The translations under genes and the position numbers were made by a program. Source: Chitinophaga rhizophila (GTDB lineage Bacteria > Bacteroidota > Bacteroidia > Chitinophagales > Chitinophagaceae). From it: a stretch of 64,000 nt of DNA. The stretch covers positions 1,054,001 through 1,118,000 of the forward strand of contig NZ_JAICCF010000004.1 of the NCBI RefSeq assembly GCF_019492185.1, given 5' to 3'. Below are positions 27,353 to 37,147 of this stretch, in pieces (within the stretch, counting starts at the first letter, position 1; each line of letters opens with the position of its first letter). Under the pieces are notes generated by a model. The model saw only the letters and a list, made by a program, of their open reading frames with translations. It did not search any database and was not told the DNA's origin.

Positions 27353-30133
27353 TTATTTATAACGGTAGAGTTTTACGTGTTGTATACCCCAGTCTCCCAT
27401 AGGAATACGAATGTGTCTACCCTGATGTGTCTGATCACCATTCAGTCTCCTGCCTGCCAACCACTTACCCTGAACATATTTTCCTTCTTCCGCCTCCAGG
27501 ATGCCAGCTAAAGGTTGTTCATTGTCTGTCGAATTGACTGTCAATACAATACCGGTACCAGCAATAATATATTCGTCTTCTCTAAGACAAATAATAACGG
27601 CTCCACTCTCCGGCCACTTGTCTTTCGGTATACCTGACCATCCGAGGGTACCGTCATGCGCTACTGAAAATGTATATTTACCTGAACTGATAATTTGCCG
27701 GGTTTCTAAAGTGTCGAGTAATACGCCATCCATATTACCAGTGCCGCTGTTGCTACTAATGATGGGAGCTAGTTGCCGTAGCAGATCGTAACTCGCGGCA
27801 ATTGTTTCTTCTGCTGGCCTATGTGTTGACTCTATAGAAAACGGAGAAAAACCAATTGCCTGATAATGCCCTATGGCATATAACGCCTTCACCCCATCAG
27901 ACGGTTCAAAACGGATTTCAGGTATAAAGAGCGGATTATCTCTCCGTACATAAAGGTCATTATAGTACTTAAAACGTGGATTATAGAAGTCAGGAGACAG
28001 GAACTCTATCGCGGGAGCTCCCGCCTGCCATATGTCCATCAGATGAGGCAATGGACCACCGCTGGGATATTGCCCCGGGGCTACATTTTTATGGTTAAGC
28101 GCGGCATTTACAAACATAGGTAAAGGATACACTTGCTTGCCTGCACTGGCAACTGTATTAGTATACTGTGCATACTGCCATGCCTGGAAAAGTTCTTCCG
28201 TTTCAATACCTTTCCCAAAAACCTCTTCCCATGTTCCTTTAGTGCGATATCCATTACGTGCCCAATGTTCCTTCAGTTCAGGTACAAGATCTGCCTTATG
28301 TTTGTGCAGGTAACCAGTTAATGCAGACGGCACCTGCCCCTTAAATGCTTTATCTGCTGAACTGGTATGCTCCCTTGCCTCAGGCAACATTCCAATCTCG
28401 TTCTCTACCTGTACCATAATAACGGTACTATAGTCTACGTCAATGTCTCTGACATGCTGCATCAATGCACGAAATGCCTTGACATCGGCCAGCAGGTTAT
28501 TTTCACTAAAGGCAGATAAAATCTCCTGTCCGGTACCATCACTTTTTAAGGCACGGGGGAAACGTTTGGTATCTGTCTTCACCCAGGATGGCACATAGCA
28601 ACTCATGCTATTTTTCCAGCTTCCAAACCATAAAAGCACCAAATGCATATCCCGGCGACGTGCCTGGTGAATAATACTGTCTACAACCGAGAAGTCGAAC
28701 CGCCCTTCATCAGGTTCGACAAGCTCCCAATACACGGGAGCGAGGATCGTATTCAGATGCATTTGCTGCAATGTGTCCCACAATGGCTCCATATAGGAAG
28801 CACTTGAAGAACTTGAATTACCCAATTCACCGCCTAGTACCAGAAAGGGTGCTCCTTTTACAAATAGCTGCATAGTACTTCCCTGACGCTTCAACTGCGG
28901 GTAGCCAGATGCATATTGCTGTGCTTTTGCAGACATGCAGACGGTGGTAAATATTGCCAACAGCAAGAGTGACAGGTTACGCAGTATACCTGTTTCCAGT
29001 CCGCGGAGTTCCGCCAGCCCCTTTAGACGGCCTATTGCGCTATATCCCGGGTAAGTCATTTTATCAAGATCATCCAGCATCTGATGCCCATGGTCCGGTC
29101 TCATAGGAATAGCAACCTGCCGTTGCCGCATTAGCAGCACGATCTCTTTTACAATAGTATACATGTCAGCATCTCCTGCCAAGTGATCTGCTTCATAGAA
29201 GTTACCAACTGTATCCCGTTTTGTATTACGCAGATGCAGGAAATGAATATGCGGACCAAATCTTCTGACCATTTCGGCAAGGTCATTATCCGGCCTTGCA
29301 CCTAATGAACCGGTGCAGAAACACAATCCATTAGCTGGTGACGGTACTGCTGCCAGTAGTTTTGCTATATCATCGGCGGTACTGACAATACGTGGTAGTC
29401 CAAGTACCGGGAAGGGAGGATCATCCGGATGAATAGCCAGTTGTAGCCCCACTGATGCTGCTACTGGTACCACTTCCTGCAGAAACGCATAAAGGTGTCG
29501 GCGTAATATCTGCGCGTTGATACCTGCATAGGTATGCAGCGCTGCTATTACTTCTTCTGCAGTAAATTGCCCGCCGGTTCCTGGCAAACCGAGCAACGCA
29601 TTGTTGTAAAGCGCTTCTTTCTCTGACGTAGTCATCGCGGTATACCGTTCATGGGCCGCTGCTATCGCTGCCTGATCATATTCCTCTACCGCGCCCGGGC
29701 GTTGTAACTGAAACAGGTCAAATGCGGCAAATGCAGCTTTATCAAAGTATAAGGCCCGGCTGCCGTCTTCCATGTGATAGTCGATATCTGTACGTACCCA
29801 ATCCAGTACTGGCATAAAGTTATATGTGATCACTTTTAAGCCACACGTAGCCAGATTATGAAGACTCTCTTTATAATTTTCGATATGACGACGGTAGTCG
29901 CCGGACTGGCGTTTAATATCTTCACTTACTGGTAAACTCTCTACCACAGTCCATGTCATACCAGCGGCTTCAATCAACTGCCTGCGCGCCATTATATCTG
30001 TCACCGGCCATACTTCGCCCGGGGGTATATGATGTAATGCTGTTACGACACCGGTACAGCCAGCCTGCCTGATATGAGTCAGCGGCACAGCATCTCCAGG
30101 ACCAAACCAACGCATTGTTTGTTCCATCTGCAT
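27353..30133 (-). CDS. uxuA: Mannonate dehydratase fused to exported GH35-like galactosidase
   Basis: One open frame of 926 residues. Residues 1-384 are a complete UxuA, which dehydrates D-mannonate to 2-keto-3-deoxygluconate in the cytoplasm; MRWFGPGD, AIHPDDPP, CFCTGSLG, HLRN and RPDHGH are visible and the domain ends in the usual LKGLAELRGLE. Residues 386-405 are a signal peptide (LSLLLLAIFTTV then SAKAQ) with no Met in front. Residues 406-926 are a GH35-like enzyme with a DUF5597-type C-terminus; likely catalytic Glu are E579 (VENEIG) and E739 (FIPEIRF). The expected stop and start codons at the junction (about 28981) are missing. Either a real membrane-spanning fusion, initiation at the CTG at 28984-28982, or a mutation explains it. 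Confidence 0.88.
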   Translation of the reverse strand: MQMEQTMRWFGPGDAVPLTHIRQAGCTGVVTALHHIPPGEVWPVTDIMARRQLIEAAGMTWTVVESLPVSEDIKRQSGDYRRHIENYKESLHNLATCGLKVITYNFMPVLDWVRTDIDYHMEDGSRALYFDKAAFAAFDLFQLQRPGAVEEYDQAAIAAAHERYTAMTTSEKEALYNNALLGLPGTGGQFTAEEVIAALHTYAGINAQILRRHLYAFLQEVVPVAASVGLQLAIHPDDPPFPVLGLPRIVSTADDIAKLLAAVPSPANGLCFCTGSLGARPDNDLAEMVRRFGPHIHFLHLRNTKRDTVGNFYEADHLAGDADMYTIVKEIVLLMRQRQVAIPMRPDHGHQMLDDLDKMTYPGYSAIGRLKGLAELRGLETGILRNLSLLLLAIFTTVCMSAKAQQYASGYPQLKRQGSTMQLFVKGAPFLVLGGELGNSSSSSASYMEPLWDTLQQMHLNTILAPVYWELVEPDEGRFDFSVVDSIIHQARRRDMHLVLLWFGSWKNSMSCYVPSWVKTDTKRFPRALKSDGTGQEILSAFSENNLLADVKAFRALMQHVRDIDVDYSTVIMVQVENEIGMLPEAREHTSSADKAFKGQVPSALTGYLHKHKADLVPELKEHWARNGYRTKGTWEEVFGKGIETEELFQAWQYAQYTNTVASAGKQVYPLPMFVNAALNHKNVAPGQYPSGGPLPHLMDIWQAGAPAIEFLSPDFYNPRFKYYNDLYVRRDNPLFIPEIRFEPSDGVKALYAIGHYQAIGFSPFSIESTHRPAEETIAASYDLLRQLAPIISSNSGTGNMDGVLLDTLETRQIISSGKYTFSVAHDGTLGWSGIPKDKWPESGAVIICLREDEYIIAGTGIVLTVNSTDNEQPLAGILEAEEGKYVQGKWLAGRRLNGDQTHQGRHIRIPMGDWGIQHVKLYRYK

Positions 30134-30219
30134 AATGAGATTATGTTTTCGATCAGCGGTTGATAGTGATAGTGGTATAAATAATAGTCAAGGAATTATT
30201 CTAAACGGGAATACTCAAT

Positions 30220-30227
30220 CAAACGTA
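30220..30227 (-). promoter_or_regulatory. -7 box (TACGTTTG) of uxuA
   Basis: On the minus strand this reads TACGTTTG, an exact TAnnTTTG match, placing the start of the uxuA transcript near 30213 with a leader of about 80 bases. Just upstream of it, 30228-30242 is a weak relative of the LacI-type operator. Confidence 0.55.
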
Positions 30228-30283
30228 CCGAATCGCTGCAACAGTCGTTTTCCACAACTAAAGTAAAGACAATTTTGAAAATT

Positions 30284-30296
30284 GCAACCGATTGTG
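30284..30296. promoter_or_regulatory. LacI-type operator between uxuA and lacI
   Basis: GCAACCGATTGTG is close to the CGCAAnCGnTTGCG palindrome bound by LacI-family proteins. It lies between the divergent uxuA and lacI genes, roughly 75 bases upstream of the predicted uxuA transcript start. Confidence 0.55.
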
Positions 30297-30339
30297 TTAT
30301 TTATTTTCCAAAAAAGTTTACTTTAGCTGTACATTTAGC

Positions 30340-30359
30340 TGGCGCAAGCGATTGTGCCA
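30340..30359. promoter_or_regulatory. LacI-type operator at the lacI promoter
   Basis: A 20-base palindrome of 8-base arms (TGGCGCAA and TTGTGCCA) around GCGA, with one mismatch, containing CGCAAGCGATTGTG. It lies just after a possible -7 box (TACATTTA, 30330-30337), where bound repressor would block the lacI transcript. This suggests self-repression. Confidence 0.65.
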
Positions 30360-30426
30360 GGCAATGTCCACGATATGAGTGCCGTCATTAGCTTTCTCAT
30401 TTACTTTATACCGACATCTGACATTT

Positions 30427-31461
30427 ATGGCAAACGAAAGAGAAGTGACCATATATGATATCGCCAGAGAACTGAATATCTCAGCGACTACGGTCAGCCG
30501 CGGACTCCAGGACCATCCGACAATCAGTAAAAAGACAAAAAAGAAGATACTGGAACTGGCAGACCAGATGGGCTATCGTAGTAACCACTTTGCACGTAGC
30601 CTGCGCAACCAGAAGACCAACACCTTCGGTATCATTGTACCCAGATTGAACAGCCACTTCATGTCATCCGTCATTGCCGGTATAGAAAATGCTGCTAATG
30701 AACAGGGCTTCTCCCTCCTGATCGCTCAATCCTCAGAATCATCCGTCAAAGAAGCTTCCAGCGCCCGGACAATGTTTGACAGCCGCGTCGATGGACTACT
30801 CGTCTCACTTGCAGTAGATACGACCGAGCTGACACACTTTGACAACTTCTTCAAAAAAAATATACCCGTTATATTCTTCGACCGTGTACAGCAGCATGAA
30901 AGTTCTGTTAATATACTGATCGATAACAGACAAGCTGCCTACAACGCCACCAGACACCTGATAGAACAGGGCTGCCGCAAGATCATTCACATTACTGCTC
31001 CGGCAGTGCAGAACGTATATAAAGACCGGTTGAAAGGCTATAAAGAAGCCTTAAGTGATCATAAGATAAAGTTCCGCGAAGATTATGTGCTGATCACTAA
31101 CCTGAGCCAGGAAGCCGGAGCTACAGCAGCACAGACTATCCTGCAGATGAAACCCATGCCTGATGGAATCTTTGTTGCCAATGACAGCTGTGCAATAGGT
31201 TGTATGCTTGCAATGAAAGAACAAGGCATCCGCATACCGGAGGATATTGCTTTCGTCGGCTTCAACAATGATCCGGTAACCCAGGTCATCGCTCCCAACC
31301 TGACAACTATCAACTATTCAGGCTATGAAATGGGACAGGTAGCTGCCAGACACCTGATTAACCATGTCAGGGATGTCTCCTTCATCAGCAGCACCAATAC
31401 CATCATACTCAGATCAGAACTGATAATACGCGCTTCCTCTCTCAGGAAAGGGAGCAAGTAA
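30427..31461 (+). CDS. LacI-family repressor of the glucuronoxylan locus
   Basis: A 344-residue LacI regulator. The start at 30427 gives MANEREVTIYDIARELNIS, the usual beginning of the headpiece; upstream starts add a foreign segment. The HTH is followed by SATTVSRGLQDHP and the hinge helix SNHFARSLRNQ. The sensor domain shows FGIIVPRLNSHFMSSVIAG and the final TTINYSGYEMG segment. It is divergent from uxuA and 76 bases before GH115. Operator-like palindromes near its own promoter and upstream of susC suggest it governs the whole locus, releasing DNA on binding a uronate or xylan sugar. Confidence 0.9.
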   Translation: MANEREVTIYDIARELNISATTVSRGLQDHPTISKKTKKKILELADQMGYRSNHFARSLRNQKTNTFGIIVPRLNSHFMSSVIAGIENAANEQGFSLLIAQSSESSVKEASSARTMFDSRVDGLLVSLAVDTTELTHFDNFFKKNIPVIFFDRVQQHESSVNILIDNRQAAYNATRHLIEQGCRKIIHITAPAVQNVYKDRLKGYKEALSDHKIKFREDYVLITNLSQEAGATAAQTILQMKPMPDGIFVANDSCAIGCMLAMKEQGIRIPEDIAFVGFNNDPVTQVIAPNLTTINYSGYEMGQVAARHLINHVRDVSFISSTNTIILRSELIIRASSLRKGSK

Positions 31462-31537
31462 CAGATAAAAGGCACTGTTAAGGCCTGCTGCAAAACCCGG
31501 CAGCAGGAAAGTTCCGTGCATTCAAAATATTCCCATT

Positions 31538-34030
31538 ATGAAAAAACTAAGCACCCTTTTACTCATGCTGGTTGCCGCGCAGTATATCCATGCACAGCAA
31601 CTGCTGACCTCCAAACCAGATAAAAACAGCTTCCCCTTGGTAACCGCCTCCCCTGCTGCCATTTACACCGACAGCACCGACGACTGGCTGGTCAACAAAA
31701 GTGCACAACTACTACAGGCCGATATAGAAAAAGTTACCGGTAAAAAGCCTGCGCTTATACATAATATTGCAGATGCTCCTGCCAATGTTGTCATCATTGG
31801 ATCTCAGAATGGATGCCAGCCGCTGCAATCTCTTGCCGCCAATAAACGCACTGCCTATAAACCCATGGAGCCTGCATGGGAAACCTATCAGATACAGACG
31901 CTGACCAGACCCTTCCCCCATATTAATAAAGCACTGGTTATTAGCGGCAGCGACAAAAGAGGCGTCGCATATGGCGTACTGGAAATCTCCAAACAAATAG
32001 GCGTTTCTCCCTGGTACTGGTGGGCAGATGTGCCAGTAAAGAAGCAGTCCTCCCTTTACATCAAAGGTAACTCATTTCGGTGCACCTCTCCCTCAGTCAG
32101 ATACAGAGGCATTTTTATTAATGATGAAGCGCCTGCTTTTTCGGGCTGGACTAAAGAAAAGTTCGGCGGCTTCAATCACCACATGTACGAACACATGTTT
32201 GAACTGCTGCTACGCCTGAAAGGTAATTACCTCTGGCCTGCCATGTGGGGCAATGCGTTTAACGATGACGATACATTAAACCCTGTCATGGCACACAAAT
32301 GGGGCATAGTAATGGGATCTTCCCATCACGAGCCTATGCTGCGCGCTCACGACGAATGGCGGCGTTATGGCAAAGGCCCTTGGAACTACGTTAAGAACGA
32401 AAACACGCTCCGCGACTTCTGGCGTACAGGTATTACCCGCATGCGGGATCATGAAAGCATTGTTACTATAGGCATGCGTGGCGATGGCGATGAGCCCATG
32501 ACCGAAGGCACCGCCACTGCCCTGCTGGAACGTATTGTGAAAGACCAACGGCAGATCCTTACAGAGATCACCGGTAAACCTGCAGCTGCCACGCCACAGT
32601 TGTGGGCATTGTACAAAGAAGTTCAGGACTACTACGACAACGGTATGCGCGTACCCGATGATATAACGTTGCTACTCTGCGATGACAACTGGGGAAACAT
32701 CCGTAAACTACCCGACCTTCAGGAAAAACCAAGAGGCGGCGGCTACGGTATATACTATCACTTTGACTACGTTGGAGATCCCCGTAACTACAAATGGCTC
32801 AATACAAACAATATTGCCCGGGTATGGGAACAGATGCATCTTGCCAAAGCTTATGGTGCCGACAGGATCTGGATCGTTAATGTGGGTGATCTCAAACCCA
32901 TGGAATTTCCTATTTCCTTCTTCCTTGACTATGCCTGGAATACCGATAAATGGCATGCAGATAACCTCCGTGACTATTATACCAAATGGGCGGGCGAGCA
33001 GTTTGGTGCTACCTATGCTACCAGGATCGGTGAGGTGTTACGCCGCTACGGCCAGTACGCTGCCAGAAGAAAACCTGAGCTGTTAAACGCTGATACCTAT
33101 AGCCTAACCGCCTATAATGAGTTTTCCCGTGTATTGCAGGAGTGGGAAATCCTGCTGAAAGATGCAACGGCCATCGGGGCCAGCCTCCCGCCGGCATACA
33201 AAGACGCTTACTTCCAGCTGGTACTACACCCGGTTAAAGCCTTTACCATCGTACACCAACTATATCATGCGGTGGCCTTGAACAGATCTTATGCTGCCCA
33301 GCAGGATACCAGCGCCAATGCCTGGGCCAATAAAGCCAGGCAGCTGTATATCAGCGACTCGCTACTTTCGCAGGAATACAACCAGCATGCTAATGGCAAA
33401 TGGAATCATATGATGGATCAGACGCATATAGGATATACCTACTGGCAACAACCAGAGGTAAACAGTATGCCTGCTGTATCCTATGTGAAGGCACATCGCC
33501 CTGTAACCAGGACCGATTCACTGCCGAAAGATACTTCCCGCTATTTCTCGCTGCCTGCTGCCCGTTATACCAACGCGGTCAGCAACGCCGGTATATCCTG
33601 GAAGGCCATTCCAGACATTGGCAGTACCGGCGACGGCATCACCACTTTCCCGGTTACCAGGTCTGTTTCCCTGGGAAAGAACAGTCCGCATCTTGAATAT
33701 GCTATTTATAGCCGGGATACAGGTACTATCTCCATTACCGGACACTTCTCCCCTACGCTTGACTTTACCGGCGGCAAAGGGCTTAAATATGCTGTTTCTG
33801 TGGATAATGCGGAGCCGGTCATCCTCCAATTACACGATGAAGGCAATTGGAGCAAGTGGGTATCCGAGAATGTCATCCGGCAGACTTCCACTCACCATCT
33901 CAGCCAACCGGGAAAACATATTGTGAAATACTGGATGATCTCCCCAGGTATCATCCTGCAACAACTCACTGTCAATACCGGCGGACTACAAAACAGCTAT
34001 CTACCTCCCCCGCCTACGGGTTCCCGCTAA
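31538..34030 (+). CDS. GH115 alpha-glucuronidase, exported
   Basis: An 830-residue GH115 enzyme with a signal peptide ending IHAQ. Family blocks are FINDEAPAFSGW, GNYLWPAMWGNAF, SSHHEPMLR, LLCDDNWGN, and WIVNVGDLKPMEF. It should remove glucuronate or 4-O-methyl-glucuronate from xylan in the periplasm or at the surface. It heads the run GH43-esterase that follows in the same direction, with a short 8-bp hairpin (31484-31507) between lacI and itself. Its paralogue at 15434-17989 has diverged strongly, so the two may prefer different branch positions. Confidence 0.92.
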   Translation: MKKLSTLLLMLVAAQYIHAQQLLTSKPDKNSFPLVTASPAAIYTDSTDDWLVNKSAQLLQADIEKVTGKKPALIHNIADAPANVVIIGSQNGCQPLQSLAANKRTAYKPMEPAWETYQIQTLTRPFPHINKALVISGSDKRGVAYGVLEISKQIGVSPWYWWADVPVKKQSSLYIKGNSFRCTSPSVRYRGIFINDEAPAFSGWTKEKFGGFNHHMYEHMFELLLRLKGNYLWPAMWGNAFNDDDTLNPVMAHKWGIVMGSSHHEPMLRAHDEWRRYGKGPWNYVKNENTLRDFWRTGITRMRDHESIVTIGMRGDGDEPMTEGTATALLERIVKDQRQILTEITGKPAAATPQLWALYKEVQDYYDNGMRVPDDITLLLCDDNWGNIRKLPDLQEKPRGGGYGIYYHFDYVGDPRNYKWLNTNNIARVWEQMHLAKAYGADRIWIVNVGDLKPMEFPISFFLDYAWNTDKWHADNLRDYYTKWAGEQFGATYATRIGEVLRRYGQYAARRKPELLNADTYSLTAYNEFSRVLQEWEILLKDATAIGASLPPAYKDAYFQLVLHPVKAFTIVHQLYHAVALNRSYAAQQDTSANAWANKARQLYISDSLLSQEYNQHANGKWNHMMDQTHIGYTYWQQPEVNSMPAVSYVKAHRPVTRTDSLPKDTSRYFSLPAARYTNAVSNAGISWKAIPDIGSTGDGITTFPVTRSVSLGKNSPHLEYAIYSRDTGTISITGHFSPTLDFTGGKGLKYAVSVDNAEPVILQLHDEGNWSKWVSENVIRQTSTHHLSQPGKHIVKYWMISPGIILQQLTVNTGGLQNSYLPPPPTGSR

Positions 34031-34063
34031 CCATTCATTTATACACTTCAATAAACTTCAGAT

Positions 34064-35167
34064 ATGCGTACCTTACAATCTGCTTTCGCCCTCGCTGTAC
34101 CAGTAGCACTTACCTGCCTGTGTTACAGCTGTCAACCTGCCGGTTCTTCAAAAGCGGCAGACAGTACCCAAACTACTGTCTCTGCTGATAGCTCCGGGAA
34201 GAAATACCTCTCCCAGCCGCTGGTCAGTCATATCCATACTGCTGATCCTTCTGCGCATGTATTCAACGGCAGGATCTACATTTATCCTTCCCACGACACT
34301 GCCACCGGTATACCGGAAGACGATTTAGGCAGCCACTTTGATATGAAAGACTTTCATATCTTATCCATGGATGCTGTAGGCGGACCGGTAACAGATCATG
34401 GTGTGGCCCTGGATATAAAGGATATTCCCTGGGCAGGCAGACAGCTATGGGCACCAGATGCGGCCTTTGCTAATGGGACCTACTACCTGTACTTCCCCGT
34501 AAAAGATAAAAAGGACATCTTCCGAATCGGTGTGGCTACCAGCGATAAGCCTGAAGGCCCCTTCAAAGCTGAACCTGCACCTATTCCAAACAGCTATAGC
34601 ATTGATCCATGCGTATTCCGTGATGACGACGGCAAGTTCTACATGTACTTCGGCGGTATCTGGGGCGGGCAGTTACAGCGATGGAATAACAATAAATACG
34701 ACTCCACCCAAGGTAACCGTAAAGCAGACGACCTGGCCATCCTTCCAAGAATGGCGATCCTCTCACCAGACATGAAACATTTCGGTGGCCCGGTTCAGGA
34801 AGTAAAACTACTCGATGAAAACGGACAGCCTTATCATGAGAAAGACAATGACAAACGTTTCTTCGAGGCTGCCTGGATGCATAAGTACAAGGGCAAATAC
34901 TACTTCTCTTATTCTACCGGCGACACCCATAACCTGTGTTACGCCACCGGCGATAGTCCATACGGACCTTTCACCTATAAAGGTGTGATACTGAAACCGG
35001 TAGAAGGATGGACCAGTCACCATTCCATTATCGAAAAAGATGGCAAATGGTACCTCTTCTATCACGATGTACAGTTATCCGGCAAGACTTACCTACGTAA
35101 TGTGAAGGTGACCGAACTGCACTACAACGAAGATGGCGCTATTCAAACGATCAATCCATCCGTATGA
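34064..35167 (+). CDS. GH43 glycosidase, lipoprotein
   Basis: A 367-residue GH43 five-blade propeller enzyme with a lipobox at CYSC (Cys24 or so), so membrane-anchored. The catalytic base Asp lies in HTADPSAHVF, the pKa-modulating Asp in YSIDPCVFRDDDG, and the acid Glu in FFEAAWMHKY. Such enzymes act as beta-xylosidases or alpha-arabinofuranosidases on xylan fragments. It sits between GH115 and an esterase, and its stop overlaps the esterase start (ATGA). Family firm; exact bond cleaved not readable. Confidence 0.9.
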   Translation: MRTLQSAFALAVPVALTCLCYSCQPAGSSKAADSTQTTVSADSSGKKYLSQPLVSHIHTADPSAHVFNGRIYIYPSHDTATGIPEDDLGSHFDMKDFHILSMDAVGGPVTDHGVALDIKDIPWAGRQLWAPDAAFANGTYYLYFPVKDKKDIFRIGVATSDKPEGPFKAEPAPIPNSYSIDPCVFRDDDGKFYMYFGGIWGGQLQRWNNNKYDSTQGNRKADDLAILPRMAILSPDMKHFGGPVQEVKLLDENGQPYHEKDNDKRFFEAAWMHKYKGKYYFSYSTGDTHNLCYATGDSPYGPFTYKGVILKPVEGWTSHHSIIEKDGKWYLFYHDVQLSGKTYLRNVKVTELHYNEDGAIQTINPSV

Positions 35168-37077
35168 CGCTGATCCTACGCGCTATCACCGGCGCTGTAC
35201 TTTGCAGCCTGCTATACACCCCTTCCGATGCCCAGGTAAGGCTGCCAAGACTCGTGCGCGACAGCATGGTACTTCAACGCGACGCACCGGTTAAAATATG
35301 GGGGTGGGCCACTCCCGGCGAACAAATACGCATCCGTTTCCAGGGCAAAAGGTTCAGTACCCGCACCTCGGCCGACAGTACCTGGTCGGTGGTCATGCCA
35401 GCTCTCAGAACTGGTGGCCCCTACATCATGCATATCGATGCCAGTAACCATATCACACTACGGGATATTCTGGTAGGCGATGTATGGTTCTGCGCAGGGC
35501 AGTCAAATATGGTCCACCAGCTGGCACTGCATAGCGAACGCTATGCTGCTGATATCAATGAAGCTGCCTATCCCGAGATACGGCATTTCAAGATACCTCA
35601 GACGTCTAACTTGAAGACGACTTCAACCGACATTACGGATGGATACTGGAAATCAGCCACACAAACTGATGTGGCTGACTTTTCTGCAGTAGCCTACTTC
35701 TTTGCCAGGGACCTCTATCGACGTTATAAGATCCCTATCGGACTTATAAACGCGTCAGTAGGTGGTACGCCCATAGAAGCCTGGACCAGCAAAGAAGGGC
35801 TACAGGCTTTTCCTTCCATCATGAATACCATCCATGACAACGAAAGCAGAACGGCCCCTCCTCCTGCTCCGTCACTGCCGGCACTTACTGACGCAGGACT
35901 GGACAGCCAGCCAGCCTGGTATGACCCCTCCTATCAACCCTTACAATGGAGGCCTATCAATGTACCGGGTTACTGGGAAGATCAGGGTACCCGTGATCTG
36001 GATGGCACAGTATGGTACCGCAGGGAAATAGATATTCCTGCATCCATGACTGACAAACCAGCACTTCTCAGACTGGGCCGTATTGTTGACGCAGATATTG
36101 TATACGTGAACGGTAAGCTGGCTGGTAATACCACATACCAATATCCGCAGCGACGCTATCAGCTTCCTGCCGGCATGCTGAATCCCGGTAAGAACCTGAT
36201 TGTCGTACGTGTTACCAATCATGCCGGTAAAGGTGGCTTTATTCCTGATAAACCTTATTACCTCGCTGCCGGCAATGATACCCTTGACCTGAAAGGCACA
36301 TGGCACTATAAGGTTGGCGGCGTATATAGTACACCTCCTCCTGCCGCCACATTCAGAGAACAGAACTGCCCTGTTGCATTGTACAATGGCATGGTGGCCC
36401 CCGTTATACCGTACGCTGTAAAAGGCGCTTTGTGGTACCAGGGTGAAAGCAATACCCACAATGCCAAAGAATACGAGCAACTGCTGCCGGCACTGATCGC
36501 TGACTGGAGACGCCAATGGCGACAGCCACTCCCGTTTCTGTTCGTACAACTGCCAGGCTTTATGGATGTACAGTATCTTCCTTCCGAAAGTAACTGGGCC
36601 ATGCTGAGGGAAGCGCAACGCAAAGCACTAAAGGTACCCAATACAGCCATGGCAGTAACCATTGAACTGGGAGAATGGAATGATGTACATCCGGACCGTA
36701 AAAAGGAAGTAGGCGACAGGCTAGCTCTCCTGGCAAGGAAATATGTCTATGGCGAAAAACAACTGATTGCTGAGGGGCCTTTGTTTACTGAAGCAAAAGT
36801 TGACGGCAACAAAGTGATCCTGCATTTCAGCAATACCGGTACTGGTCTTACCACCAATGACGGGCAACCGCCTGCTCAGTTTGCGATAGCTGGCGCAGAT
36901 GGCAAGTTCATATGGGCACAGGCCAAAATAGCAGGTAATACTGTTGTGGTATGGGCTGATGGTGTTAACAAACCTATGCGTGTAAGATATGCCTGGGCTG
37001 ACAACCCTGCACAACCTAATTTGTACAATAGGGAAGGCCTTCCGGCCTCCCCCTTTGAAACTACTACGGATATATAA
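35164..37077 (+). CDS. Sialate O-acetylesterase-type carbohydrate esterase
   Basis: A 637-residue exported SGNH-type esterase. The signal peptide ends near PSDAQ. The catalytic Ser lies in CAGQSNM, the Gly/Asn oxyanion elements in NASVGGTPIEAW and WYQGESNTHN, and the Asp/His pair in NDVHPDRK. A jelly-roll insert (about residues 255-385, with YWEDQGTRDLDG) lies inside the catalytic domain, a known variant of this family. In a xylan locus an acetyl-xylan esterase role is more likely than sialic acid. Its ATG overlaps the GH43 stop by 4 bases, so translation is coupled. Confidence 0.88.
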   Translation: MTLILRAITGAVLCSLLYTPSDAQVRLPRLVRDSMVLQRDAPVKIWGWATPGEQIRIRFQGKRFSTRTSADSTWSVVMPALRTGGPYIMHIDASNHITLRDILVGDVWFCAGQSNMVHQLALHSERYAADINEAAYPEIRHFKIPQTSNLKTTSTDITDGYWKSATQTDVADFSAVAYFFARDLYRRYKIPIGLINASVGGTPIEAWTSKEGLQAFPSIMNTIHDNESRTAPPPAPSLPALTDAGLDSQPAWYDPSYQPLQWRPINVPGYWEDQGTRDLDGTVWYRREIDIPASMTDKPALLRLGRIVDADIVYVNGKLAGNTTYQYPQRRYQLPAGMLNPGKNLIVVRVTNHAGKGGFIPDKPYYLAAGNDTLDLKGTWHYKVGGVYSTPPPAATFREQNCPVALYNGMVAPVIPYAVKGALWYQGESNTHNAKEYEQLLPALIADWRRQWRQPLPFLFVQLPGFMDVQYLPSESNWAMLREAQRKALKVPNTAMAVTIELGEWNDVHPDRKKEVGDRLALLARKYVYGEKQLIAEGPLFTEAKVDGNKVILHFSNTGTGLTTNDGQPPAQFAIAGADGKFIWAQAKIAGNTVVVWADGVNKPMRVRYAWADNPAQPNLYNREGLPASPFETTTDI

Positions 37078-37095
37078 CACAACCTTCTTCAAACA

Positions 37096-37143
37096 TCAGG
37101 ACTTAAGCATGAAGCTGGTATTCGCCTCATTCTTAATTCCTGA
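37096..37143. terminator. Imperfect hairpin between convergent PUL arms
   Basis: TCAGGA at 37096 pairs with TCCTGA ending at 37143 and the helix continues inward as three further short segments separated by single mismatches. It lies between the esterase stop and the SusD stop, where a two-way terminator is expected. No long T-run. Confidence 0.45.
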
Positions 37144-37147
37144 TTGA

